9,264 nucleotides of DNA from Prevotellaceae bacterium (lineage in GTDB: Bacteria > Bacteroidota > Bacteroidia > Bacteroidales > UBA932): contig JAIRMD010000052.1 of the NCBI GenBank assembly GCA_031258915.1, positions 1-9,264 of the forward strand, given 5' to 3'. Below, piece by piece: positions 1 through 6,820 of this stretch. A program made the translations under genes and the position numbers. How positions within the stretch are numbered: position 1 is the stretch's first letter; the number at the start of each line of letters is the position of its first letter. The notes under the pieces were generated by a model, which made no database searches, was not told the origin of the DNA, and saw nothing but the letters and a program-made list of their open reading frames with translations.

Positions 1-363
1 ATTTGGGTGGAGAAGGTGGAGTACAGGGAGGCGGCGCCGCACTTGGTGATGATGGCGTTCCTGCAGCGCGTAGTCAACGGCGGGGGGCAGGTCATCCGCG
101 AGATGGCCTCCGGCACCGGACGCATCGACCTCTGCCTGATTTACGAGGGCCGGAAGTACCCCATAGAGCTCAAAATCAGACATGGAGAGAAGTACCTGCA
201 GGAAGGCCTTGAGCAAACTGCCCGCTACATGGACGTGTACGGCTGCGCAGAGGGGTGGTTGGTTGTCTTCGACCGCCGCGATGCGGTCAAGTGGGACGAA
301 AAAATCTACATGAGGAAGGAAGCGGTGGCCGCCGGTAAAACGGTTACGGTGGTGGGCGCTTAG
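1..363 (+). CDS. PD-(D/E)XK nuclease-like C-terminal domain, 5'-truncated
   Basis: The reading frame is open from base 1 (Ile-Trp precede the GTG at base 7), so this is the last 120 codons of a longer gene and the GTG need not be a start. Seen: a GRIDLCL segment with Asp43 (counted from base 1), followed 13 residues later by the I-E-L-K motif (Glu56, Lys58), then a Q-T-A-R-Y helix at about residues 71-75. This order of Asp, Glu-x-Lys and a downstream Gln-x3-Tyr helix is the PD-(D/E)XK nuclease fold signature. Known: in Bacteroidales this domain commonly ends proteins that begin with an AAA-type ATPase domain, often a multicopy family of unclear biological role. Inferred: the missing 5' part encodes that ATPase. 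The active-site residues look intact, so the domain may bind or cut nucleic acid, but nothing in the context names a substrate. It appears unrelated to the ilv genes downstream. Confidence 0.75.
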   Translation: MWVEKVEYREAAPHLVMMAFLQRVVNGGGQVIREMASGTGRIDLCLIYEGRKYPIELKIRHGEKYLQEGLEQTARYMDVYGCAEGWLVVFDRRDAVKWDEKIYMRKEAVAAGKTVTVVGA

Positions 364-430
364 CAGGACTGGCTTACGTGCAAAAAAACCGTACATTTCC
401 CCCATAAATTCTGCCTTACATTTTTATCCG

Positions 431-464
431 TTTGCGTATAATTGAAGATTTTATGCTACTTTTG
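431..464 (+). promoter_or_regulatory. Bacteroidota-type promoter for ilvBN
   Basis: TTTG at 431-434 serves as the -33 element and TACTTTTG at 457-464 as the -7 element, with 22 bases between them. The second element matches the Bacteroidota consensus TAnnTTTG at every fixed position. Transcription would start near 469-472, giving a leader of about 90 bases before the ATG at 564. The spacer is at the long end of the usual range, which lowers confidence slightly. Confidence 0.6.
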
Positions 465-529
465 TGGCTTAGCATTTGGCTTTTTGTTTTTTTTTTGCAA
501 TGTAAAATTACTGAAATTCAGCAATTTAT

Positions 530-549
530 AAAAACAAAAGGCTGTTTTT
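530..549 (+). promoter_or_regulatory. Weak stem-loop in the ilvB leader
   Basis: AAAAACA (530-536) is the exact reverse complement of TGTTTTT (543-549), enclosing a six-base loop AAAGGC. Two further T follow. The stem has only one G-C pair, so it is weak as a terminator, but it ends 14 bases before the ilvB start codon, where it could affect ribosome access. Low-complexity A and T runs could also create it by chance. Confidence 0.3.
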
Positions 550-563
550 TTACTGTAACGCTG

Positions 564-2252
564 ATGAAAAAAGTAACGGGAGGCGAGGCGCTGCTGCTTT
601 CGCTGATAGAAGAAAATGTTGATGCCATCTTTGGGTACCCGGGCGGCCAAATCATACCTGTGTACGACCGGCTGTACTACTACGCCCACCGGCTTCGGCA
701 CATCCTCGTGCGGCATGAGCAGGGCGCTGTGCACGCGGCGCAGGGCTACGCACGGGTGAGCGGCAAAACGGGCGTAGTGCTCGCCACCAGCGGGCCGGGC
801 GCAACCAACCTCACCACAGGCCTTGCCGACGCTATGATCGATTCCACCCCGCTGGTGTGCATCGTGGGGCAGGTGGGGGCGCCGATGCTGGGCACCGACG
901 CTTTTCAGGAAACCGACTTCATCGGCATCTCCATGCCCATCACCAAGTGGAACTACCAAATCACCGATGCCTCGGAGGTGCCGCAAATCATGGCCAAAGC
1001 GTTCTACATAGCCGGCAGCGGCCGCCCCGGCCCGGTGGTGGTTGACTTCACCAGAAATGCGCAGGTGGGCACCTGCGATTTTAGCTACCAAAAGTGCCGC
1101 TTCATACGCAGCTACGTTCCCACGCCGCAGGTGAACAGGGAGGAGATAGCCGCCGCCGCCGCCGCCATCAACGGGGCAAAGAGGCCGCTGGCGCTGGTTG
1201 GCCAGGGCGTGGAGCTGGCGGGCGCGGGAAAGGAGCTGATGGCGCTCATAGAAAAAGCTGACATTCCCTTTGGCTGGACGCTGCTGGGGAAATCGGTTGC
1301 GCCAGCCGACCACCCGCTCAACATGGGCATGCTGGGGATGCACGGCGGCTACGCGCCCAACAAAAAAACCAACGAGTGCGACGTGCTCATCGCCGCTGGC
1401 ATGCGCTTCGACGACCGCATCACGAGCAAGCTGAGCGCCTACGCAAGGCAGGCAAAGGTGGTGCACATGGAAATTGACAAGGCGGAGTTGAACAAAAACG
1501 TTCAGGCCGACTTTCCGGTGCTGGCCAACCTCAAGGACAGCCTCCCGCTGCTGACGCAGGCCGTTGCCGAAGCTAAGCACACGGGCTGGATAAGCTCGTT
1601 TGCGCCGTACGCCGAGCAGGAGCAGGTACGGGTCATCGCGCCGCAGCTGCACCCCAGCGAGGGCGACATTACCATGGGCGAAGCCATTCGCCACATCAGC
1701 AGCAAAACCGGCGGCAAGGCTATCCTGGTAACCGATGTTGGCCAGCAGCAAATGATGGCGGCGCGCTACTTTGAGGTAAAGCAGCCGCGCTCGGTGGTTA
1801 CGTCGGGCGGCTTGGGCACCATGGGATTTGGCCTGCCTGCGGCGATAGGCGCAAAGGTAGCTGCGCCCGACCGCGAGGTGGCGCTCTTTGTTGGCGACGG
1901 CGGAATACAGATGACCATTCAGGAGCTGGGAACGATCATGCAGGACGGCATTGGGGTAAAGATTGTGCTGCTCAACAACGGCTTCCTCGGCATGGTGCGG
2001 CAGTGGCAGGAGCTCTTCTTCGGCAAGCGCTACGTGGCCACGCCCATGCTCAACCCCGACTTTGTGAAGCTCGCCGAGGCTTACGGCATTCGCGGCAGGC
2101 GCGTAGCGGAGCGGGAAGAGCTAAGCGCAGCCGTTGACGAAATGCTTGCGCACAGGGGCGCCTACCTGCTCGACATCGCCGTGCAGCCCGAAGGCAACGT
2201 CTTCCCGATGGTCCCTGCGGGAGCGTCGCTGGAGGAGATTCGATTTGAGTAA
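564..2252 (+). CDS. ilvB: Acetolactate synthase, large (catalytic) subunit
   Basis: This thiamine-diphosphate enzyme joins two pyruvates to acetolactate, or pyruvate and 2-oxobutyrate to acetohydroxybutyrate, at the start of valine, leucine and isoleucine synthesis in the cytoplasm. The 562-residue product has the usual length and all three domains: a PYR domain with the catalytic Glu52 in H-E-Q-G-A, a central FAD-binding domain with R-F-D-D-R at 281-285, and a PP domain with G-D-G at 444-446 and N-N at 471-472, the Mg/ThDP motif. G-M-V-R-Q-W-Q at 476-482 is also typical. I chose ATG 564 because the family starts at M-K-K-V-T-G-G-E. The frame is open back to a TTG at 432, which would add 44 residues that are hydrophobic and unlike family members. 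ilvN follows after 49 bases, so the two are probably co-transcribed from the promoter at 431-464. The large-subunit paralogues ilvB, ilvI and ilvG cannot be told apart here. Confidence 0.96.
   Translation: MKKVTGGEALLLSLIEENVDAIFGYPGGQIIPVYDRLYYYAHRLRHILVRHEQGAVHAAQGYARVSGKTGVVLATSGPGATNLTTGLADAMIDSTPLVCIVGQVGAPMLGTDAFQETDFIGISMPITKWNYQITDASEVPQIMAKAFYIAGSGRPGPVVVDFTRNAQVGTCDFSYQKCRFIRSYVPTPQVNREEIAAAAAAINGAKRPLALVGQGVELAGAGKELMALIEKADIPFGWTLLGKSVAPADHPLNMGMLGMHGGYAPNKKTNECDVLIAAGMRFDDRITSKLSAYARQAKVVHMEIDKAELNKNVQADFPVLANLKDSLPLLTQAVAEAKHTGWISSFAPYAEQEQVRVIAPQLHPSEGDITMGEAIRHISSKTGGKAILVTDVGQQQMMAARYFEVKQPRSVVTSGGLGTMGFGLPAAIGAKVAAPDREVALFVGDGGIQMTIQELGTIMQDGIGVKIVLLNNGFLGMVRQWQELFFGKRYVATPMLNPDFVKLAEAYGIRGRRVAEREELSAAVDEMLAHRGAYLLDIAVQPEGNVFPMVPAGASLEEIRFE
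1149..1166 (+). repeat. (GCC)6 triplet repeat within ilvB
   Basis: Six tandem GCC codons encode Ala196 to Ala201, at the junction between the PYR domain and the central domain of IlvB. Gain or loss of a unit would keep the frame and change only linker or helix length. It is probably compositional in a gene that favours GCC for alanine. Confidence 0.85.
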
Positions 2253-2301
2253 AGCCCCCCCCAATTAGGATACAGTCGCTACATCTAAACGCAAAAAATT
2301 T

Positions 2302-2877
2302 ATGGAACAGGAATACACCATCACCGCCTTTACGGAGAACGCCGTTGGGCTGCTCAACCGCGTAACGATTATTTTCACGCGCCGGCACATCAACATCGAG
2401 AGCCTCACCGTGTCGGCATCGGCCATCAAGGGAGTGCACAAGTTTACCATCGTGGTGAACACATCGCAGGAGCAGGCCGAAAAGATTGTAAACCAGATTG
2501 CCAAGCTGGTGGAAGTGCTCATGACTTTCTACCACACCAACGAGCAAATTGTTTACCAGGAGCTCGCGCTCTACAAGGTGGCTACGCAGGCGCTGCTGGA
2601 CGGCAAAAAGGTCGAGGAGATTGTCCGCACGCACGCGGCGCGGATTTTGGAGGTTACCCCCAACTTTACCGCGATTGAGCTCACCGGCTACCGGCACGAA
2701 ATAGCCGAGCTGTTCCGGCAGCTGGACAAAGCCTGCGGCGTGCAGCAGTTCACCAGCTCCGGCCGCATAGCCATCCACCGCGGCAAGCACGAGGTGCTCA
2801 CCGAGCACCTCGCCCGGCTCGCCAAAGCGCACGGCAGCCAATCCGTAGAGATGATGAACGAAAAGACGTGGGGGTGA
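2302..2877 (+). CDS. ilvN: Acetolactate synthase, small (regulatory) subunit
   Basis: This subunit activates the IlvB catalytic subunit and gives it feedback control by branched-chain amino acids. The 191-residue product has an N-terminal ACT domain (about residues 4-78) with G-L-L-N-R-V and N-I-E-S-L-T-V, then the C-terminal small-subunit domain (about 86-161) ending in S-G-R-I-A-I-H-R-G. By alignment from memory, Asn13, Gly16 and Asn31 match E. coli IlvH Asn11, Gly14 and Asn29, of which at least Gly14 and Asn29 are linked to valine sensitivity, so valine control may be kept. The R-R-H-I-N stretch replaces the R-G-Y-N of enterobacterial proteins, and the sequence resembles the Bacteroides type. 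It lies 49 bases behind ilvB; the gap has eight C in a row (2255-2262) and an A-rich stretch before the ATG, with no Shine-Dalgarno. The symbol ilvH is used for the same family. Confidence 0.94.
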   Translation: MEQEYTITAFTENAVGLLNRVTIIFTRRHINIESLTVSASAIKGVHKFTIVVNTSQEQAEKIVNQIAKLVEVLMTFYHTNEQIVYQELALYKVATQALLDGKKVEEIVRTHAARILEVTPNFTAIELTGYRHEIAELFRQLDKACGVQQFTSSGRIAIHRGKHEVLTEHLARLAKAHGSQSVEMMNEKTWG

Positions 2878-2880
2878 GCT

Positions 2881-2915
2881 TTTGCTGAAAAACAAGGAAA
2901 AAAATCCAAAATTTG
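2881..2915 (+). promoter_or_regulatory. Possible promoter for the FN3/barrel genes
   Basis: The 69-base gap after ilvN holds TTTG at 2881-2884 and AAAATTTG at 2908-2915, which fits the Bacteroidota -7 element TAnnTTTG except for the first base. The spacer is 23 bases, at the long limit. It would start transcripts near 2922, about 25 bases before the ATG at 2947. The -7 box overlaps a short palindrome, CCAAAATTTGG (2906-2916). No terminator separates ilvN from the next gene, so read-through is also possible. Confidence 0.3.
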
Positions 2916-2946
2916 GGGAAAATGATGAGCTTATGGACGAACACGT

Positions 2947-4986
2947 ATGAAAAGCTGTATTTTGCCACCATTATTTTTTCTTTGCTTTCTCCATAGCGCA
3001 TACGCCGAAGGCGTTAAGCTCCTTGCGCGTCCGTGTGAAAAAGATTCCATCTTGCTCCGCTGGGCGCCTGCCGACAAGAATATCTGGCGCTTTGGCAACC
3101 GCTACGGGTACGTAGTGGAGCGGTATACTATTCTCCGGCAGGGGAAGCTAACGGAAGACAAGGAATATCGCCTGCTTACGCCCGCGCCGCAAAAGCCGGC
3201 GCCGCCGGAGGAGTGGCAGCGCTACGAAGGCGACCGCTACGCATCCATTGCGGCGGAGTGTATTTTTGGCGAATCGGAGCTTCCTCCCGCGCTTAGCCCT
3301 GTCGCTATTGGCAAGCGGTATCAGGAGGAACTAAACCGCTTTTCCTTTGCGCTCTACAGCGCCGATCAGTCTGCGCTGGCAGCTCGGCTTTCGGGCTTAT
3401 ACCTTGCAGATAAAACGGCGCTGCCCGACGAAAAATACCTTTACGCCGTCCATATCCCTATCCCTGACACCATTGCTCGGCTGGATACAGCTTTTGCCTT
3501 TACGGGGCTGTCCGAATACCAGCCGTTGCCCAAACCTCTTGACCTTACTGCCCGCTGGGAAAATAAAAAAGTGCAGCTATCATGGAATATACTTTACTTG
3601 AGCCACATATATAACAGCTACATTGTAGAAAAAGCTAGCGACGGAAAAAATTACTCTCCCATCAGCGAAAATGCGACGGTGCAGGCTACCAACGCCGAGG
3701 CCAACCCCGAGCACGCCTACCGCTCCGACTCGCTACCCGATAACCATACAGTTTGGTACTACCGCATCAGGGGTGTCAATGCTTTTGGAGAAATTGGCCC
3801 GCCGAGCGATTCGGTGGTCGGGCGCGGACGTATTCCCATCAGCGCCATTCCGGTGGTTACGGGCAAGGAGGTGATTGAAAACAGGGCAATCCGGCTGAGC
3901 TGGAGCTACCCCGACGAAATGAACGAGCACATCTCCGGCTTCCGGATCTACCGGTCGGATAAGCCAACCGGAGCGAAGGCGAAAGTATACGAAAGCCAGC
4001 AGCCCTCAGAGCGCACCTTTACTGACCGTTCTCCCGCCTTGACCAACTATTACCTTTTGTCGGTCTTCGGCGAGGAGGCAGAGAAATTTACGCCCGGCCC
4101 CACGTACGCCGAATTAGCCGATAGCACCCCGCCTATCGCCCCCGTTGACCTTGCTGGCGAGGTAGACTCCACTGGGGTTGTTCGGCTTACATGGAAAAGG
4201 AACCCCGAAAAAGACGTTGAGGGCTACCGTATTTACCGCAGCAATCGCCCCGACTTTGAATTTCTGCTCGCTGCTCCGGCTACGGTAAAAGATACCGTCT
4301 TTGCTGACTCCGTGCAGCTGAACACCTTAAGCAAAGAGGTTTACTACCGCATCAGGGCTGTTGACCTACGGCAAAACCAGTCGGAGCTTAGCTCTGTGCT
4401 GGAGCTGAAGCGTCCCGACATTATTCCGCCTGTGGCGCCGGTGATTGAAAAAGTGGAGGAGCAAAAAAGCGCTTTGCTGATTACCTGGCTCAACAGCTCG
4501 AGCGCCGACGTAGCGCAACACCATGTTTACCGGAAGGAAGCAGGCGACACGCTTTTCCTGCTCGCCGCAACCTTAGGCAAGCCAGCGGGCAGGCAATCCG
4601 TTTACCGTGACGATAAGGTGCAGCCGGGCGCAACCTATACCTACCAAGTAAAAGCGGAGGATGATAGCGGGTTGCTCTCCGCACCCTCTGCGCCTGTGCA
4701 GAAAAAAGCACCCGGCGAAATTTCCGAAGCTATTGTGCTGAGAAAAAGGGAAGTATCCGGTCAAATCCAGCTGACATGGACTATTCGGTCACCCAAAAAA
4801 GTCGAAAAGGTTTTGATATACAAGGCAGCCGGCAACGCGCCGCTTCGCCTGTACGGCAATACAACGGAAAGCAGCTTTACGGACGAGCCTTCGCTCGAGC
4901 AAATGCTCAGATACCGCATAAAAGCTTTGTATGAAGATGGGCAGTCTTCTGAGCTGAGCAATGAGGTGGTTATGAAAATAAACTAA
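2947..4986 (+). CDS. Secreted fibronectin type III repeat protein
   Basis: A 679-residue exported protein. Residues 1-20 form a signal peptide (Lys2, a hydrophobic core, then S-A-Y-A before Glu21). Five FN3-like units follow one another, each with a core Trp and a later Tyr-rich strand: about 195-290 (Trp213, Y-Y-R-I-R), 300-390 (Trp319, G-F-R-I-Y-R-S), 398-486 (Trp416, G-Y-R-I-Y-R-S, Y-Y-R-I-R), 494-583 (Trp514, H-H-V-Y-R-K) and 590-677 (Trp611, Y-R-I-K-A). A sixth, degenerate unit seems to lie at the N-terminus (Trp39), interrupted by a charged helical stretch at about 85-160. No catalytic motif is visible and the C-terminus has no type IX sorting domain or obvious anchor, so it may be periplasmic or held at the surface by a partner. 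An in-frame TGA at 2926-2928 fixes the start. The barrel gene begins 6 bases after its stop, so the two products probably work together. FN3 repeats suggest protein or glycan binding; the actual function is unknown. Confidence 0.85.
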   Translation: MKSCILPPLFFLCFLHSAYAEGVKLLARPCEKDSILLRWAPADKNIWRFGNRYGYVVERYTILRQGKLTEDKEYRLLTPAPQKPAPPEEWQRYEGDRYASIAAECIFGESELPPALSPVAIGKRYQEELNRFSFALYSADQSALAARLSGLYLADKTALPDEKYLYAVHIPIPDTIARLDTAFAFTGLSEYQPLPKPLDLTARWENKKVQLSWNILYLSHIYNSYIVEKASDGKNYSPISENATVQATNAEANPEHAYRSDSLPDNHTVWYYRIRGVNAFGEIGPPSDSVVGRGRIPISAIPVVTGKEVIENRAIRLSWSYPDEMNEHISGFRIYRSDKPTGAKAKVYESQQPSERTFTDRSPALTNYYLLSVFGEEAEKFTPGPTYAELADSTPPIAPVDLAGEVDSTGVVRLTWKRNPEKDVEGYRIYRSNRPDFEFLLAAPATVKDTVFADSVQLNTLSKEVYYRIRAVDLRQNQSELSSVLELKRPDIIPPVAPVIEKVEEQKSALLITWLNSSSADVAQHHVYRKEAGDTLFLLAATLGKPAGRQSVYRDDKVQPGATYTYQVKAEDDSGLLSAPSAPVQKKAPGEISEAIVLRKREVSGQIQLTWTIRSPKKVEKVLIYKAAGNAPLRLYGNTTESSFTDEPSLEQMLRYRIKALYEDGQSSELSNEVVMKIN

Positions 4987-4992
4987 AAAAAG

Positions 4993-6717
4993 ATGAAAAC
5001 AAGCAAAACTTTTAACCGTCTCAAAAGCTTGCTTGCTTTAGCTATCTTTGCTCAACCATGGCCGCTTTATGCGCAAAGCATAGAAGCAATTATGCAAGCA
5101 CCAATCTTTGCGGCAACCGGCGGAATATCGGCCAGCCAGATAGCTACTTTTACCCCCGGAGATACGGCTGCCCGCAACCCTTACGCGACGTATCTATCTG
5201 GAAATATGAACCTTAGCTTTTTTGGTGAGGTCAATCTGCCGCTCTCTTTTGCCTATACCAACCAGCAGCTATCAAAAGATATGTCCTTACCCTTTAATCG
5301 CTTTTCCATAGCGCCTTCGTACAAGTGGGTCAAGGTGTATGCAGGCTACACCTCCATGCAGTTTTCGCCCTATTCTCTTGCCGGGCACGAGCTGTTTGGG
5401 GGAGGCGTGGAGCTATCTCCGGACAACGGATTTAAAATCAGCGCTTTATTCGGAAGGCTGAAGAAAGCGTCCAACGGCGACGATGGAGCAGAGCCCGCAT
5501 ACCGGCGGATGGGCGGCGGATTTAAGGTAGAATACAGGAAGGGAGATTTCGATGTAGGGGTAAATCTGTTCAAGGCGCAGGATATTCCCTCCTCTGCTCA
5601 CCCCGACAGCGTGGCCGCAGCTCCGCAGGATAATCTTACCGGAAGCTTGAGCGTAGCGATTAACCTGATGGAAAACCTTCGCTTGAACGGAGAGTACGGC
5701 GTGAGCGCGCTGAACAGGAATACTTACGCCAACGGCGACCGCTTTAGCCTGCTGGCAACAGACGGCGACCTGGCGGTTTTCTATGCCGTAAAAAACCAGC
5801 TGACCTATACCAGCAATCTTGGCGCTGTCGGAACAACCTACGAAAGAGTTGCGCCGAACTACATGACCCTGGGCGCCTACTACATGACCAACGATTTTGA
5901 AAACATAACGGCTAACCTCACAACAGCCATTAAAAAAGTCAACATTGCTCTAGACGGCGGCTACCAGCGGAATAACCTGAACGGGCAAAAAAGCAACACA
6001 ACCTCCCGCATGATTTACTCGGGAAATATTGCCGCCAACGTGACGGAAAAGTTAAACGTGTCCGCCAACTTTTCCAACGTGCAATCCTACCTCTACATCA
6101 ACGACGTGTACTCTCAGGTGACGCAAACCAACGAATTTCAGAACCTGGATACGCTCAACGTAACGCAGCTGAACTATTCGGCTGGGCTTAGCTCCTCTTA
6201 CCTGCTGCAAAGCACAAAGGAGCAAAGGCAAAACATCAACCTGAACTTCATGTATCAAAAATCGGCGGAAGCGCAACAGTATTCGAGCTTCGTGGGAAGC
6301 GACATTTACAACCTTTCGCTTTCTTACCGCTTTTCGCTGCTGCCGCTAAAGCTAAACATTTCTGCTGCTGCTACCTACAGCTACAATCAGGCACCGGACA
6401 ATGCCTATACCCAAGCGATAACCTATAATTTGTCGATACAAAAAACTTTTTTTGGCGACCTGAGAAGCACGCTGACGGCCACCTGTAGCGATATGTCCAG
6501 CCAGTCGATGAGGATCTCCAAAGTGCTGAACCTGCGCTTGAGCGAAAGCTACGTCTTTGCCAAAAGGCACAACCTGAACCTCAGCTTGGCGATGGTTTAC
6601 AGCAAAGCGGTCGCTAAAGCACGCCTGCAGTACTCCGGCAACCTGTCGTACAGCTACGCATTCAGCATGACGCTAACCCGAAAAGACAAAAAGCTGCAAT
6701 GGAACGGGAGTTTTTAA
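4993..6717 (+). CDS. Predicted outer-membrane beta-barrel protein
   Basis: A 574-residue protein with a signal peptide cleaved near A-27/Q-28 (L-Y-A-Q), a common Bacteroidota pattern with Gln at the mature end. The rest is mostly short strands with alternating polar and hydrophobic or aromatic residues (for example L-S-F-A-Y-T, V-K-V-Y-A-G-Y-T, Y-N-L-S-L-S-Y-R-F), separated by Asn/Asp/Gly-rich turns. It ends in Phe (G-S-F), as outer-membrane barrels that use the BAM machinery often do. No TonB box, plug domain or peptidoglycan-binding domain is seen, so it is not a TonB-dependent receptor. Residues 99-160 (P-F-N-R-F-S-I, Y-K-W-V-K, F-S-P-Y-S-L-A-G-H, F-G-R-L-K-K-A) look like a conserved core I associate with uncharacterised Bacteroidota envelope proteins. 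It starts 6 bases after the FN3 gene with an A-rich gap, so translation is likely coupled. It could anchor or export its FN3 and TANFOR neighbours; that is inference. Confidence 0.8.
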   Translation: MKTSKTFNRLKSLLALAIFAQPWPLYAQSIEAIMQAPIFAATGGISASQIATFTPGDTAARNPYATYLSGNMNLSFFGEVNLPLSFAYTNQQLSKDMSLPFNRFSIAPSYKWVKVYAGYTSMQFSPYSLAGHELFGGGVELSPDNGFKISALFGRLKKASNGDDGAEPAYRRMGGGFKVEYRKGDFDVGVNLFKAQDIPSSAHPDSVAAAPQDNLTGSLSVAINLMENLRLNGEYGVSALNRNTYANGDRFSLLATDGDLAVFYAVKNQLTYTSNLGAVGTTYERVAPNYMTLGAYYMTNDFENITANLTTAIKKVNIALDGGYQRNNLNGQKSNTTSRMIYSGNIAANVTEKLNVSANFSNVQSYLYINDVYSQVTQTNEFQNLDTLNVTQLNYSAGLSSSYLLQSTKEQRQNINLNFMYQKSAEAQQYSSFVGSDIYNLSLSYRFSLLPLKLNISAAATYSYNQAPDNAYTQAITYNLSIQKTFFGDLRSTLTATCSDMSSQSMRISKVLNLRLSESYVFAKRHNLNLSLAMVYSKAVAKARLQYSGNLSYSYAFSMTLTRKDKKLQWNGSF

Positions 6718-6762
6718 GAATAGCTTGCACTCTTTTTCTTACGCGGTGCAGAAGATTACCTG

Positions 6763-6777
6763 AAAAATACTATTTTT
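6763..6777. repeat. AT-rich palindrome between barrel and TANFOR genes
   Basis: AAAAATA (6763-6769) and TATTTTT (6771-6777) are exact reverse complements around a single C. It lies in the 103-base gap 6718-6820. The one-base centre rules out a normal RNA hairpin loop, so it fits a protein-binding site or chance better than a terminator. TATTTTTA (6771-6778) also resembles a -7 element with its last base changed, but no TTTG lies at the right distance upstream, so a promoter call is weak. Nothing else in this gap is recognisable. Confidence 0.4.
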
Positions 6778-6820
6778 ACATGTTGATTTAAGTCTGAACC
6801 TCAAGTAGAACTTCTTCGCT

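Larger units (their letters stand above)
364..563 (+). other. AT-rich intergenic region and ilvB leader
   Basis: This 200-base gap separates the nuclease-like gene from ilvB. It is much richer in A and T than the flanking genes. It holds the promoter at 431-464, a run of ten T at 487-496, and a small stem-loop at 530-549. No GC-rich hairpin followed by T was found, so the upstream gene has no obvious intrinsic terminator and the T10 run is not preceded by a stem. The ilvB frame stays open upstream to base 432, but this is most simply explained by T-rich composition. Confidence 0.7.

Noticed and set aside
456..1751. Open frame of 431 codons on the minus strand across ilvB
   Set aside because: It lies opposite an unmistakable acetolactate synthase and encodes no family I know.
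2050..2895. Minus-strand open frame spanning the ilvB end and all of ilvN
   Set aside because: It crosses two clear plus-strand genes and their gap, with a composition typical of an antisense shadow.
2906..2916. CCAAAATTTGG palindrome as a terminator for ilvN
   Set aside because: The one-base centre cannot form a loop without opening most of the stem, and no T run follows.
4690..4986. Type IX secretion sorting domain at the end of the FN3 protein
   Set aside because: The last 90 residues read as another FN3-like unit with a core Trp and Y-R-I-K, lacking the Gly- and Lys-containing motifs of a sorting domain.
4993..6717. Barrel protein as a TonB-dependent receptor (SusC-like)
   Set aside because: At 574 residues it is too short, and no plug domain, TonB box or SusD-like partner is present.
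6726..6750. Possible terminator after the barrel gene (TGCAC paired with GTGCA)
   Set aside because: Only five base pairs with a 15-base loop and no T run afterwards, so it is too weak to call.
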